Source: SAR86 cluster bacterium AG-422-O05 | Lineage (GTDB): Bacteria > Pseudomonadota > Gammaproteobacteria > Magnimaribacterales > D2472 | NCBI GenBank assembly: GCA_003213495.1 | Contig: QCMW01000001.1 | Location: 372,001-436,000, forward strand | Length of the DNA stretch: 64,000 bases | Direction of reading: 5' to 3' | Shown: positions 28,174 through 41,722 of the stretch, piece by piece | Layout of the letters: every line of letters starts with the position of its first letter | Position numbering within the stretch: the stretch's first letter is position 1 | Translations under genes and position numbers: made by a program | The notes under the pieces: model-generated | Databases searched by the model: none | What the model was told of the DNA's origin: nothing | Seen by the model: the letters and a program-made list of their open reading frames with translations, nothing else

Positions 28174-29517
28174 TTGCCTGCTAGCAAAATGGATGAATTG
28201 GTTGCATTATGTAAACGTAGAGGTTTTATTTATCAATCTGCTGAAATTTATGGTGGCTTACAGGGTGTTTATGACTATGGGCCTCTTGGTGTTGAACTAA
28301 AAAATAACCTTAAATCTGCTTGGTGGCAGTCAATGGTCTATGAAAATGATGATATAGAAGGATTAGACGCTTCAATTCTCACAAAATCTATGGTTCTTGA
28401 TTATTCTGGCCATACAGAAACTTTTTCGGATCCTATGGTTGATTGTAAATCATGTGGACAAAGATTTAGAGAGGATCAGGTTCCAGAATATTGTAAAAAA
28501 GAAGATCTAACAGAACCAAGACAATTTAACTTAATGTTTAAAACTAATGTTGGTCCAGTAGATGATGAAAGCAGTTATGCATATTTAAGACCAGAAACAG
28601 CTCAACAAATATTTACTAATTTTAAAAATATTGTTGATTCTACATCTAGAAACTTACCTTTTGGCATTGCACAAATTGGTAAAGCTTTTAGGAATGAAAT
28701 TACTCCAAGAAACTTTATATTTAGAGTGAGAGAATTTGAACAAATGGAACTTGAATACTTTGTAGCGCCAGGCGATGATGAGGCAGCTCATAGCTCATGG
28801 GTACAAAAAAGATTAAAATGGTGGGAAAAACAAGGTGTACCCATAGAAACAATAGAATTATACGAAGTACCCACAGATGAGCTCGCTCATTATTCAAAAA
28901 AGACTGTTGATTTAATGTATAAGTTTCCACATGGTCTTGAAGAGTTGGAAGGGATCGCAAACAGAACAGATTTTGACCTTGGATCGCACTCAAAAAAACA
29001 AAATGAATTAAATATTAATGCTAAAGTTAAATTAAATAAAGACTCAAATAGCAAGCTTACAATAAAAAATAATGACGACGTCATGGTTGTTCCTTTTGTA
29101 ATAGAGCCAAGTGCAGGTGTTGAAAGAGGCATGCTTGCTGTACTTAATGAAGCATTTACAATTGAGAGTCTACCTGATAATAAAAGTAGGATAGTTCTTA
29201 AATTAAAGCCTCATCTTGCTCCAATAAAAGCAGCAATAATACCACTAAAAAAGAATGATAAAAATTTAGTGAATCTGGCAAAAAAAATCAGATCTTCGCT
29301 TCAGGAATTAGGATTAGGTAGGATTATTCTTGAAAATACTGGAAATATTGGTAAAAATTATAGAAAACAGGATGAAATTGGAACCCCCTTATGCATTACA
29401 GTCGATTTTGAAACACTAGAAAATAATAGTGTTACTCTACGCGATAGAGATTCTATGAAACAAATAAGAATAAATATTAAAGATTTAGAAAAAACTTTCA
29501 TGGAGAAGATAAAATAA
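28174..29517 (+). CDS. glyS: Glycyl-tRNA synthetase, single-chain dimeric type
   Basis: 447 residues of the class II alpha2-type GlyRS found in archaea, eukaryotes, actinobacteria and Thermus, not the alpha2-beta2 GlyQS of most gammaproteobacteria. Features: [26 protein letters not shown], an insert with CKSCGQRF, motif 2 [20 protein letters not shown], motif 3 near [14 protein letters not shown], and a C-terminal anticodon-binding domain ([12 protein letters not shown]). The TTG start is supported by AGGGAG seven bases upstream. It stands alone, before plsC. Confidence 0.93.
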   Translation: MPASKMDELVALCKRRGFIYQSAEIYGGLQGVYDYGPLGVELKNNLKSAWWQSMVYENDDIEGLDASILTKSMVLDYSGHTETFSDPMVDCKSCGQRFREDQVPEYCKKEDLTEPRQFNLMFKTNVGPVDDESSYAYLRPETAQQIFTNFKNIVDSTSRNLPFGIAQIGKAFRNEITPRNFIFRVREFEQMELEYFVAPGDDEAAHSSWVQKRLKWWEKQGVPIETIELYEVPTDELAHYSKKTVDLMYKFPHGLEELEGIANRTDFDLGSHSKKQNELNINAKVKLNKDSNSKLTIKNNDDVMVVPFVIEPSAGVERGMLAVLNEAFTIESLPDNKSRIVLKLKPHLAPIKAAIIPLKKNDKNLVNLAKKIRSSLQELGLGRIILENTGNIGKNYRKQDEIGTPLCITVDFETLENNSVTLRDRDSMKQIRINIKDLEKTFMEKIK

Positions 29518-29663
29518 TTGTAATAACAACAATTAGAAGTCTAATATTTAACTTATTCTTTTATTTTTTTACTATTTTTTGTTGCTTACTAATAATACTT
29601 CTCTATCCATTCTTTAAAACCAATTTATTACAAATCTTCACTAAATACTGCATATTTACTATT

Positions 29664-33222
<3,559 letters not shown>

Positions 33223-33223
33223 T

Positions 33224-34327
33224 TTAAACCAATAGAGGCATTACTACATATTTTAAACTTTCATTGTTTGGCTCTGTAATAAGACAGCTTCTTTCTGAAC
33301 CAAAGAAATTAATCTCAATCTCTTCAGAGTTGAGGGAAGATAAAATTTCTTGAAAGTAATTTACGTTGAAAGCAATGTCGATATCCTCTCCATCATATGA
33401 ACAGGCTATGCTTTCTTCGCCTCGTTCTTTTTCAGGGTTGTTGGCTGAAATATTGATGGTGTTTTTTTTTGTAATAAATCTAACCCCTCTATGATCTCCG
33501 CCAGACAAAACACTGACTCTGCTTAAGCTGTCTGAAAAATCTTTTCTGTTAATTATCATTGTTGAGCTTTCACCAAACGGGATAACTTGTTCATGGTCTG
33601 GAAATTTTCCTTCAATTAACTTACTAACAAATTTTGTTCCACCGGCGTCAACTGAAATTGATGTTGAACCAAGTTTAATAATGATGTTCTCAGATGTTTC
33701 AGACACCAGCTTTCCAATTTCGTTAACTGATTTCTTTGGAACTATACCGTTTATGCTATCGGGCAAAGCTTCATTGAGCACAGCGTTTGCAACTGCCAGC
33801 CTGCTTCCATCGGTTGCAACAGCTGTAATAGTTTTGTCGTCTACAATTAAATTAAGTCCGGATAAATAATCTCGCCAACTATCATTTCCCATTGCAAAAG
33901 AAGTGCTTCCAATTAATGATTTAATATTTGATGATGAAATGTTTATCTCTGAAAGTGAGTCTTCAGCTTCAAATTTTGGGAAATCTTCGCTTGGGAGTGT
34001 AGTTAAATTATATTTACCAGAGCCTGCTTCAATTTTAAGATCTGTGCCGTCTAAATAAAAATGTATTTCAGATGCGTCTGGTAATAGTCGACAAAGATCA
34101 CTTAATTTGCGCGCTGGTGCTGTTGTTAGCCCGCCGCTTTTGAAATTAGTTATAATACAGGTTGTAGAAACTTCTGATTCTAAGTCTGTGGCTGTGAGTT
34201 TTAATGAAGACTCGTCTACATTAATTAATACATTTGAAAGTATAGGCAGGGTTTGCCTTTTTTCAACAACGCCCAGTGTAAAATTAAGAGCTTTGACTAT
34301 GTCTTCTTTGGATATAGTAAAATCCAT
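33224..34327 (-). CDS. dnaN: DNA polymerase III beta sliding clamp
   Basis: 367 residues, the usual clamp length, with three repeated clamp folds. Recognisable segments are MDFTISKEDIVKALNFTLGVVEKRQTLPILSNV split over domain I, VATDGSRLAVA in domain II and the C-terminal VVMPLLV in which the MPxxL peptide-binding end is conserved (MPLLV here). Its start overlaps the dnaA stop by one base. Confidence 0.97.
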   Translation of the reverse strand: MDFTISKEDIVKALNFTLGVVEKRQTLPILSNVLINVDESSLKLTATDLESEVSTTCIITNFKSGGLTTAPARKLSDLCRLLPDASEIHFYLDGTDLKIEAGSGKYNLTTLPSEDFPKFEAEDSLSEINISSSNIKSLIGSTSFAMGNDSWRDYLSGLNLIVDDKTITAVATDGSRLAVANAVLNEALPDSINGIVPKKSVNEIGKLVSETSENIIIKLGSTSISVDAGGTKFVSKLIEGKFPDHEQVIPFGESSTMIINRKDFSDSLSRVSVLSGGDHRGVRFITKKNTINISANNPEKERGEESIACSYDGEDIDIAFNVNYFQEILSSLNSEEIEINFFGSERSCLITEPNNESLKYVVMPLLV

Positions 34328-35628
34328 CAGTTGGTTAAAGCTCTGTTTAGATTTCGATAGTCTTCCTCGTGTGAGGGGCTTTCTTTTCTAAGTTCTAATA
34401 TTTTTTTGCATGCATGAAGAACGGTTGTGTGATCTCTTCCATTAAAAGCTTCGCCTATTTCAGGCAAGCTGTGGTTTGTTAGTTCCTTTGTGAGAGCCAT
34501 AGCCATCTGTCTTGGTCTTGTAATTGACCTGCTTCTTCTTTTGGAAAGAAGGTCTGAAAGTTTTATATTGTAATATTCAGCAACTGTTTTTTGGATGTTT
34601 TCAATACTTACCATTTTCGCTGAAATAACAAACAAGTCTTTCAAAGCGTCTTTCACCAAAGCAAGGTCGACCTCCTGGTTGGTAAATCTTGCATTGGCAA
34701 CAACTCTTTTTAGAGCTCCTTCAAGCTCCCTAATGTTTGATCTAATTCTTTGTGCAATATAAATTGCGCAATCTTCAGGCATTGATATCCCCATAGAAAC
34801 AGATTTGCTTAAAAGAACGGCCGCTCTGGTTTCAAGCTCAGGAGGATCAATAACAACCGGTAGCCCCCAACCCAATCTGGATTTTAGTCTTTCCTCGAGA
34901 CCCTCTATTTCTTTTGGGTATTTATCACAAGTCAATATCATTTGGTTGTTTCTATCAAGCAAGGCGTTAAAGGTGTGAAAGAACTCCTCTTGTGATTGCT
35001 CTTTTCCGGCGAAAAACTGTATGTCGTCAATCAATAAAGCGTCTGCGTTTCTGTAGAAAGACTTAAACTCATTCATTGCTCCAAGCTGAAGAGCTTTTAC
35101 CATATCAGATACAAACTTTTCAGAGTGTACATAAACTATTCTCTTTTTTGGTTCGTTTTTTAAAATCTCATTTCCAACCGCATGCATTAAGTGAGTTTTT
35201 CCTAGACCAACTCCACCATAGATAAATAGTGGGTTGTAGTCGCCCTTTGGGTTTGCGGCAACTTGTTTTGCTGCTGCTAGAGCTAAATGGTTTGACTTTC
35301 CTTCGACAAAGGAATCAAAAGTGTAGCTATCAACAAGCCTAATCTCGGAACCTTTGTTATTTTTATATTTATCAACAAAGCTTTCTTTTGTATGTGTTTT
35401 GAATATTAGGTTTATTTTTTGTTTTGAGTATTTTTTTACGAGGTCCTGAATACTGTTTGCAAAGTTTTTTTCTATGTAGTCGAGTATAAAATCATTTGGG
35501 GCTACTAGCTCAAGTGTGTTTTTCTTTTTGCTTGCCTTTAGCGGCCTGATCCAAGTGTTATATTCGTCTTGAGAAAGAGAGCTCTCAAGATTTTTAGAAC
35601 ACTTGCTCCATAACTCTAACTGTTCCAA
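34327..35628 (-). CDS. dnaA: Chromosomal replication initiator protein DnaA
   Basis: 433 residues. Domain I begins EQLELWSKCSKNLESSLSQDEYNTWIRPL; the AAA+ core has Walker A YGGVGLGKTHLMHAVG and Walker B LLIDDIQFFAGK; domain IV carries the DnaA box-binding signature GRDHTTVLHACKKI. The linker domain II is very short, so the protein is compact. It faces rpmH across a 174-base gap that contains DnaA boxes. It starts the leftward dnaA-dnaN-recF-gyrB operon. Confidence 0.98.
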   Translation of the reverse strand: MEQLELWSKCSKNLESSLSQDEYNTWIRPLKASKKKNTLELVAPNDFILDYIEKNFANSIQDLVKKYSKQKINLIFKTHTKESFVDKYKNNKGSEIRLVDSYTFDSFVEGKSNHLALAAAKQVAANPKGDYNPLFIYGGVGLGKTHLMHAVGNEILKNEPKKRIVYVHSEKFVSDMVKALQLGAMNEFKSFYRNADALLIDDIQFFAGKEQSQEEFFHTFNALLDRNNQMILTCDKYPKEIEGLEERLKSRLGWGLPVVIDPPELETRAAVLLSKSVSMGISMPEDCAIYIAQRIRSNIRELEGALKRVVANARFTNQEVDLALVKDALKDLFVISAKMVSIENIQKTVAEYYNIKLSDLLSKRRSRSITRPRQMAMALTKELTNHSLPEIGEAFNGRDHTTVLHACKKILELRKESPSHEEDYRNLNRALTN

Positions 35629-35673
35629 TTAATGTCTCCTAATGTTTTGATAGTCTATTAAAAATTTAACAAG

Positions 35674-35711
35674 ATATCTACAGAATAAATGCAAGAATAT
35701 TCTGTGGATAA
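35674..35711. promoter_or_regulatory. Inverted pair of DnaA boxes in the dnaA-rpmH gap (candidate oriC or dnaA autoregulation)
   Basis: A perfect DnaA box is at 35703-35711 (TGTGGATAA, the complement of TTATCCACA). A degenerate box ATATCTACA lies at 35674-35682 in opposite orientation. Together TATCTACAGAATA and TATTCTGTGGATA form a 12-of-13 inverted repeat with a 10-base centre. In Pseudomonas oriC lies in this gap, but there it has several boxes and is longer. Confidence 0.6.
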
Positions 35712-35771
35712 CTTGTACATAAAAAAATATTATAAATTTTCTTTTTTTATGGCTTTAAACAGATATTGAGC

Positions 35772-35777
35772 TATAAT
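35772..35777 (+). promoter_or_regulatory. Possible -10 element of the rpmH promoter
   Basis: TATAAT stands 25 bases before the rpmH ATG in a suitable position. I could not find a good TTGACA-like -35 at the right distance, so the call rests on the -10 alone. Confidence 0.4.
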
Positions 35778-35802
35778 TCGCAACACTTTTAGTGAGTGTA
35801 TT

Positions 35803-35937
35803 ATGAAAAGAACATTTCAACCAAGCAATATCAAAAGGAAAAGAACACACGGCTTTAGGGCGAGAATGTCCACTAAGGCTGGTAGAGCAATTCTTTCTAA
35901 CAGAAGAAAGAAGGGCAGAAAGGTTCTTAGCGCTTAA
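35803..35937 (+). CDS. rpmH: Ribosomal protein bL34
   Basis: Too short for the ORF track. 44 residues starting [20 protein letters not shown] and ending [12 protein letters not shown], an unmistakable bL34. It faces dnaA and leads the rpmH-rnpA-yidC-mnmE operon. All conserved basic residues are present. Confidence 0.98.
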   Translation: MKRTFQPSNIKRKRTHGFRARMSTKAGRAILSNRRKKGRKVLSA

Positions 35938-35954
35938 CTTGATCATCTTTCAAA

Positions 35955-36239
35955 TTGAATTCAGTTAAAACTTGTTTTTATTCAAGTAAAAATTTTAGGT
36001 TGTTTTACAGGCAATCAAACTCTGTAGGTTTAGAGATTTCTGTTTCAAAAAAATTTTTTAAGCTTGCTGTAGAAAGAAATAAGATTAAACGAAGAATTAG
36101 GGAGGTTTTTAGGAGGGGCCAGCTTTGCACTTCTAACTGTATTATTATTTTTTCTGTATTTAAGCCTTTTGCAGAGTTATCATATAACGAAGCGCAAGAT
36201 GAAATTCTTCAAGCTGTTAGATCTTTAGAGGAAATTTGA
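35955..36239 (+). CDS. rnpA: Ribonuclease P protein component, short
   Basis: 94 residues from a TTG start; a stop codon (TGA at 35940) lies five codons upstream, so the protein cannot extend further. The RNA-binding signature is intact: ISVSKKFFKLAVERNKIKRRIREVFR. The usual N-terminal segment is mostly missing, as the family is commonly about 110-130 residues. It helps RNase P RNA mature tRNA 5' ends. yidD, which often follows, is absent; yidC starts one base after the stop. Confidence 0.9.
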   Translation: MNSVKTCFYSSKNFRLFYRQSNSVGLEISVSKKFFKLAVERNKIKRRIREVFRRGQLCTSNCIIIFSVFKPFAELSYNEAQDEILQAVRSLEEI

Positions 36240-36240
36240 A

Positions 36241-37764
36241 ATGAATATTAGAGGTGTTTACTGGGTTTTACTGATTAGCCTGTCGCTTACACTTTTGTTT
36301 CAGTGGACTTCAGAAAAAAGAGAAGAGTCTGTCAATGAGCACCTCTTAAGCGCCCAAACCTCCTCTCTCTCAGTTAATGAGGGTCTTGTTTCTATTGAAA
36401 ACAACGAGCTATATGTTGTTGTCTCTGTAGCAACCGGCAATATTGTTGAGACAAGGTTGAAGAAATATCCGGTTGAAAATGTTGAGGGTTCTTTGGGTTA
36501 CAGGGTGTTTGGTGAGTCAAGTGATACGGCGTTTAACTATTATTTTAAGAGCGGTTTTACAAACACGTTCCCTCTTTATGCTGTTAAAGATCTGGGCAGT
36601 GATTATGTGTTATTAGCTGATGAGAAGCTTGGTTTAATTAAAAAGATATCTTTCAACGATTCTCCCTATGAGTTATCTGTTGTTGATGAGTCTTTGACTG
36701 GGGTTGGGGGCAAGGTTTTTGCTAGCCTTTATAGAACCGATGGTAAGGCTTTAGATTTGAAGAGGGGCGCTCTTGATGGGGGCATGATGAATAACAGTTC
36801 GTATGAAGGGGTTGCAATAAGCTCTGAAAGAGACCCTTATGACACTTATAGGTTATCAAGATTAGATGAGAAAAAAGAGATTCTAACAAGGTCTGGCTGG
36901 ATTGCTTTTGTTCAAAAATATTTCTTTGCTGTTTTAATAGGGTCTGACGAATATATCTATAATTATCAGGTTTTTCCAGAAGACTCTGGCATATATAGGA
37001 TGGGTTATACGGTTGAAGGCTCTTCTGGCGCTGTCTCAAAAAAACATGAGCACCGCTTGTTTGTCGGACCCAAGGTTAGAAAGGATCTTATGGAAAGGGC
37101 TGACAACTTAGAGCTGTCTATAGATATGGGTTGGTTTTGGTTTCTTGCACAGCCTATGGTTCTGGTTATGGATTGGATTAATGGTTATTTAAATAATTGG
37201 GGCTTAACGATTATTGTTTTTACAATAATGATTAAGCTTCTTTTTTGGCCTGTGACTGCTAAGAGTTTTAGATCGATGGCGGCTATGAGAAAGATAACGC
37301 CAGAGCTAAATGAAGTAAAAGAAATATATAAAGACGATAGACAAAAACAAGCCAACGAAACAATGAAGCTAATGAAAAAACACGGAGCCAACCCTCTTGG
37401 CGGTTGTTTACCGCTTTTAATTCAAATGCCTTTTTTTATAGGTTTCTTTTTTGCCCTAAGAGAAATGGTTGAGCTTCGCCATAGTGAGCTAGGTTTTTGG
37501 ACCGATCTTTCTGCTCCAGATCCATATTTTGTTTTGCCGGCTTTGTTTTGCATTGTTATGGTTCTAACCCAGCGCCTCAACCCACAACCTGCAGGCATGG
37601 ATCCAACTCAAGCTCAGGTTATGAAGTATATGCCGGTTATGTTTTCAGTTTTATTTATATTTTTCCCTGCGGCTCTTTGTTTGTACACGGTGGTGAATTC
37701 TGCAGTTCAGCTGGCCCAACAAACATATCTCTATAAGCAACAAGGCGCCCTAAATACGGATTAA
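36241..37764 (+). CDS. yidC: Membrane protein insertase YidC
   Basis: 507 residues. An N-terminal signal anchor is followed by a large periplasmic domain and the conserved core of five helices (from FLAQPMVLVMDWINGYLNNWG, KLLFWPVTAKSFRSMAAMRKITPEL, GGCLPLLIQMPFFIGFFFALRE, to LCLYTVVNSAVQLAQQTYLYK). It inserts membrane proteins such as ATP synthase subunit c. The gene is markedly G- and T-rich on its coding strand, like mnmE and unlike mnmG downstream. Confidence 0.97.
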   Translation: MNIRGVYWVLLISLSLTLLFQWTSEKREESVNEHLLSAQTSSLSVNEGLVSIENNELYVVVSVATGNIVETRLKKYPVENVEGSLGYRVFGESSDTAFNYYFKSGFTNTFPLYAVKDLGSDYVLLADEKLGLIKKISFNDSPYELSVVDESLTGVGGKVFASLYRTDGKALDLKRGALDGGMMNNSSYEGVAISSERDPYDTYRLSRLDEKKEILTRSGWIAFVQKYFFAVLIGSDEYIYNYQVFPEDSGIYRMGYTVEGSSGAVSKKHEHRLFVGPKVRKDLMERADNLELSIDMGWFWFLAQPMVLVMDWINGYLNNWGLTIIVFTIMIKLLFWPVTAKSFRSMAAMRKITPELNEVKEIYKDDRQKQANETMKLMKKHGANPLGGCLPLLIQMPFFIGFFFALREMVELRHSELGFWTDLSAPDPYFVLPALFCIVMVLTQRLNPQPAGMDPTQAQVMKYMPVMFSVLFIFFPAALCLYTVVNSAVQLAQQTYLYKQQGALNTD

Positions 37765-37765
37765 A

Positions 37766-39079
37766 ATGTCTGTTGTTTTTGCTTTAGCGACACCTCCTGC
37801 TAAGTCAGCAATTTGTGTTTTTCGTGTAAGTGGTGCTGGTTGTCTTGGGGGTCTTTCAAGGCTTATCAAGGGGTCTGAGTATGCTATTGGTTCTTTTCAT
37901 GTGAAATCTTTTTTTGGGGCTACAGGTTTAATCGATAAGGCGGGGTTGGTTGTTTTTAGAGGTCCTAACAGCTACACGGGTGAAGACTCTTTTGAGGTTT
38001 ATGCGCATGGCGGTCTTGGTGTTATGTCTTCATTTGTTAGGGCTTTTAGAGAGGTTGGTTTTGAAGAGGCTGCTGGTGGTGAATTTACAAAAAGGGCCTT
38101 TTTAAATAATAAAATTTCTCTTCATGAGGCAGAGGCTGTTGTTGATTTAATTGATGCTGTTGATGAAAAAGAGGTTATGTTGGCGGGGAGGTCTTTATTT
38201 GGTGATCTTTCTAGAGACATAGTTGAGCTTGCTGAGGAGGTTGATTTGTTGCGTGTTAGGGTTGAGGCTGAAATTGACTTTTCTGATGAGGGTAATGAGT
38301 ATTTTGATGAGAGCCTTATAAATGATCTTTTGGTTGTTAAAAACAATGTTATGTCTTTTATCAACGGTTGTGTTACCAAGAAAAATAGTTTTCAGAAAAA
38401 TAATATTTTGCTTGTTGGCCCTGTTAATTCAGGTAAGTCGTCTGTGTTTAACAGGTTGTTGGGTTTTGAAAGGGCTATTGTATCCGACATACCAGGAACA
38501 ACACGAGATATTATTAGTAGTGAGCTTTTTTATGAATCTAATGTTTTTTCTGTTTTTGATTCTGCAGGTTTGAGAGAGACAAAAGATGTTGTAGAAGAGA
38601 CTGGCATTAAAAATACTTTAAACGAAATCAAAAACACTGATTTGGTCGTTGGTGTTTTTGAGTGTTATAGCAAAAGTGTTATTGATGAGTTTAAAAGCCT
38701 TGCGGGAGATAATAAGTTTGTTTGTATTCAAAACAAAGTAGATATAAATATTAAAAAGGACGATTGTTTTGATTGCTGTGTCTCTGCTAAAACAGGAGAA
38801 GGTTTTGAGGTTTTAAAGGAAATAATTGTTAATTGTTTTAATTCGAAGGTTGATAAGAAAAAATATAACTATCTTGTAAGAGAGAGGCATGAGAATATTT
38901 TCAATGAGGTTGTGTATAGTCTCGGTTCGGCTTGTAAGGGTTTAGAGCAAGGCACTTCGCTTGAGCTTGTTGCGGAGGATTTAAAAAATGCTAGATCTGG
39001 TTTTGATGAACTTGTCGGAAAAAAATTCTCTGATTCGTTGTTGGGCGATATTTTTAATAGTTATTGTATTGGTAAGTAG
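37766..39079 (+). CDS. mnmE: tRNA uridine-5-carboxymethylaminomethyl modification GTPase MnmE
   Basis: 437 residues. The G domain inserts into the helical domain and has G1 GPVNSGKSSVFNRL, PGTTRD, G3 DSAGLRE and G4 NKVD; the C terminus is the essential CIGK. With MnmG it makes (c)mnm5U34 in tRNAs. The coding strand is strongly enriched in G and T; by hand count bases 38161-38220 hold 19 G and 5 C. The gap after it holds a strand-composition switch. Confidence 0.97.
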   Translation: MSVVFALATPPAKSAICVFRVSGAGCLGGLSRLIKGSEYAIGSFHVKSFFGATGLIDKAGLVVFRGPNSYTGEDSFEVYAHGGLGVMSSFVRAFREVGFEEAAGGEFTKRAFLNNKISLHEAEAVVDLIDAVDEKEVMLAGRSLFGDLSRDIVELAEEVDLLRVRVEAEIDFSDEGNEYFDESLINDLLVVKNNVMSFINGCVTKKNSFQKNNILLVGPVNSGKSSVFNRLLGFERAIVSDIPGTTRDIISSELFYESNVFSVFDSAGLRETKDVVEETGIKNTLNEIKNTDLVVGVFECYSKSVIDEFKSLAGDNKFVCIQNKVDINIKKDDCFDCCVSAKTGEGFEVLKEIIVNCFNSKVDKKKYNYLVRERHENIFNEVVYSLGSACKGLEQGTSLELVAEDLKNARSGFDELVGKKFSDSLLGDIFNSYCIGK

Positions 39080-39291
39080 TTGTTAAAACACTGTTGATAA
39101 TAAACCAGAATATTTTTTATTAACAATTTATTAAATGGTTCTTTGTTTGTGTTTTAACAAAATAATACCGTAGTTATAAATCCTTTGAGAGGCTTATTTA
39201 TTAGGCATAAACTACTTTATTAACAGAATTTGAACTTACTAATAGAAATAACAAAAAGTATATAATATAGATATTAAATTATATAAATATA
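39080..39291. other. AT-rich mnmE-mnmG gap with DnaA-box-like repeats (second oriC candidate)
   Basis: 212 bases with no ORF. It holds two copies of TTATTAACA (39117-39125 and 39217-39225) and one TGTTGATAA (39092-39100, complement TTATCAACA), each one or two bases from the DnaA box consensus. The 3' part is nearly all A and T (TATATAATATAGATATTAAA). In E. coli and Vibrio oriC lies upstream of mnmG. There is no consensus box, so this is a candidate only. It also contains the mnmG promoter. Confidence 0.4.
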
Positions 39292-41139
39292 ATGAATGAA
39301 TACGACGTAATTGTTGTTGGAGGCGGGCATGCTGGTCTTGAGGCAGCTTATGCTGTTGAAAGAATTGGATTGTCTTGTGCTTTAGTAACGCTTAGAAAAA
39401 AATCAATCGGTCAAATGTCATGTAATCCAGCAATTGGCGGTTTAGGAAAATCTCATATTGTAAGAGAGATTGATGCTATGGGGGGTTTAATGCCTAAGGC
39501 AACTGATATGTCCGGTATTCAGTATAGAACTCTTAACACAAGAAAAGGTGATGCAGTTCAAGCGCTAAGGGTTCAGTGCGATAGAAAGCTTTACAAACAA
39601 GCAGCGCAAAAAATAATAAAAAATACAAATATAGAAATCATAGAGGGAGAGGTTAAAGACCTTGTTATGGAAGGAAAGAAGGTTAAAGGCGTAGTTACTG
39701 ACAAGAACATATTAAAAGGAAAGAAAACAATCTTAACAACCGGAACCTTCTTAAACGGTAGGATGTATACAGGAGAAGAAATTGAAATCGGAGGTAGGTT
39801 GGGAGACCAATCCTCAATACCACTTTCAAAAAAACTCTACCAACTTAATATCCCAATGGGGAGGCTGAAAACAGGAACACCACCAAGAATTAAACTTTCC
39901 TCTATAAATATTGATCAAATGGAAGAGCAGCCAGGAGAGAGACCAACACCATGGATGTCTTTATACGACAGACCTAAAAAACATCAAAAACAACTTTCTT
40001 GTTTTATCACCAGGACGAACAAAACCACTCATAAAATAATAGAAAAAAACACACACCTTTCTGCAATGTATTCGGGAAATATAGTGGGTATTGGCCCAAG
40101 GTATTGCCCCTCAATTGAAGACAAGGTCAATAGGTTTAAAAACAAAGAAGGACACCAGATATTTATCGAGCCCGAAGGAATTAACAAAGACCTTGTGTAC
40201 CCAAACGGCGTATCAACAAGCCTACCAAAAAACATTCAGTTAGAGTTCATACAATCAATTAGAGGCCTGAGTAACGCTATAATTACAGAATATGGTTATG
40301 CGGTTGAGTATGATTTTATTGACCCAAGAGTTATTAAAGCAACGCTTGAAACAAAATTTCTTCAAAACTTTTACTTAGCGGGACAAATTAATGGAACAAC
40401 CGGCTACGAAGAGGCAGCCGCTCAAGGATTAATAGCTGGGATAAACGCTTCTAACTCCATTAAGAAAAAAGATGAATTTATTCTTGAGAGAAATGAGTCT
40501 TATATTGGGGTACTAATAAACGATCTCACAAACCATGGAATTACAGAGCCGTATAGAATGTTCACAAGTAGAGCAGAGCACAGACTTCTTCTTTCTCAAA
40601 ACAACGCAGAACAAAGACTTCTTTTGAAAGCACACAACCTTGGTTTAATTGGAAACGAAAGAAAAGAAGACTACTTACTAAGAGAAAAAAAATATAAAAA
40701 ATTTTTCAACTCGAATCTAAAAAAAATAAAAACCAAAACATTTATCGACAACGAAAACAAAACAAAACACCTTAAAGAAAGCAAAAGCCTTTATCAGCTT
40801 CTTTCGAGACCGGACGTAAAACCCAGCAGACTTTATAAGCCAAAAGAATGCGAAAAAAGCTTTTACGAAAGGTCGGTAATAGAAATTAAATATAAAGGCT
40901 ATATAGAAAAACAACTGAGAGAAATAAAAAAAACAAAAAAACAAAATAACAAAATAATACCAACAAGCTTTGATTATAGCTCTATAGAAGGCCTTTCAAA
41001 CGAAGTAAAAGAAAAACTCAATCAAAACAAGCCAAGAACGATAGGAGACGCCAGCATCATAGAAGGGGTAACACCAGCAGCCGTCAACTTAATCCTTATT
41101 TATTTAAAAAAAGCAGAACTTTTGGAACAAAATGCATGA
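39292..41139 (+). CDS. mnmG: tRNA uridine-5-carboxymethylaminomethyl modification enzyme MnmG
   Basis: 615 residues, FAD-dependent partner of MnmE. The FAD site is [14 protein letters not shown]; other blocks are [56 protein letters not shown] and [19 protein letters not shown]. From about 39840 on the coding strand is A- and C-rich, so the protein has many Lys, Asn and Thr in its C-terminal half. It overlaps rsmG by 8 bases. Confidence 0.97.
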   Translation: MNEYDVIVVGGGHAGLEAAYAVERIGLSCALVTLRKKSIGQMSCNPAIGGLGKSHIVREIDAMGGLMPKATDMSGIQYRTLNTRKGDAVQALRVQCDRKLYKQAAQKIIKNTNIEIIEGEVKDLVMEGKKVKGVVTDKNILKGKKTILTTGTFLNGRMYTGEEIEIGGRLGDQSSIPLSKKLYQLNIPMGRLKTGTPPRIKLSSINIDQMEEQPGERPTPWMSLYDRPKKHQKQLSCFITRTNKTTHKIIEKNTHLSAMYSGNIVGIGPRYCPSIEDKVNRFKNKEGHQIFIEPEGINKDLVYPNGVSTSLPKNIQLEFIQSIRGLSNAIITEYGYAVEYDFIDPRVIKATLETKFLQNFYLAGQINGTTGYEEAAAQGLIAGINASNSIKKKDEFILERNESYIGVLINDLTNHGITEPYRMFTSRAEHRLLLSQNNAEQRLLLKAHNLGLIGNERKEDYLLREKKYKKFFNSNLKKIKTKTFIDNENKTKHLKESKSLYQLLSRPDVKPSRLYKPKECEKSFYERSVIEIKYKGYIEKQLREIKKTKKQNNKIIPTSFDYSSIEGLSNEVKEKLNQNKPRTIGDASIIEGVTPAAVNLILIYLKKAELLEQNA

Positions 41140-41722
41140 CAGTCTGTCCAAAACACAAAAAGAAAAAATTGAAAAGTTTATTGCTGCTGCATTAGAGTTC
41201 AACAAAACACACAACATTTTTTCAAGAAAAACAAAAGAAGAAGTTTACAGAAAAGATGTATTAGATTGTGTGCCCTTAATCAATAACATAGAAGACCACA
41301 AAAGCATTTTAGACTTAGGGTCGGGAGGAGGCTTTCCGGGAATTATTTTATCTATTACAAAACCAAAAAATATGGTTAGTTTGGTAGAAAGCAATAGTAA
41401 AAAATGTTATTTTTTGAGAAAAATTAAAGACGATCTCGCGCTAGAAAACACAAACATAATTAATCAAACGATTGAAAAAAACAACACACTTGGGTTGTTT
41501 GATGTCATCACAACGCGAGCGTTCGCGAGCACAAAAAAAACATTAAAACTAACTCAAAACAACGCTCACAGCAAAACAAGATACCTTCTTTTAAAAGGAA
41601 AAGAAAAAACCATAAACAAAGAATTAGAAGATATTGACAAGAAAAGACATAAATATGAAATAATCAATTTAGATATGAGTTTTTATGAAAGAAACATTGT
41701 TTTAATAGAGCTAAATGAATAG
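41132..41722 (+). CDS. rsmG: 16S rRNA (guanine527-N7)-methyltransferase RsmG
   Basis: 196 residues. SAM-binding motif [15 protein letters not shown], then [14 protein letters not shown] and [14 protein letters not shown], as in RsmG/GidB. It methylates G527 of 16S rRNA, the site related to low-level streptomycin resistance. It overlaps mnmG and parA by 8 bases on each side, showing tight operon packing. Confidence 0.95.
   Translation: MHDSLSKTQKEKIEKFIAAALEFNKTHNIFSRKTKEEVYRKDVLDCVPLINNIEDHKSILDLGSGGGFPGIILSITKPKNMVSLVESNSKKCYFLRKIKDDLALENTNIINQTIEKNNTLGLFDVITTRAFASTKKTLKLTQNNAHSKTRYLLLKGKEKTINKELEDIDKKRHKYEIINLDMSFYERNIVLIELNE

Noticed and set aside
39080-39291. A tRNA or small RNA gene in the mnmE-mnmG gap
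   Set aside because: Too AT-rich and no cloverleaf or T-loop (GGTTCRA) sequence could be found.
41521-41535. GTTCGCGAGC palindrome in rsmG as an operator
   Set aside because: Lies within a coding region with no nearby promoter; a chance palindrome.
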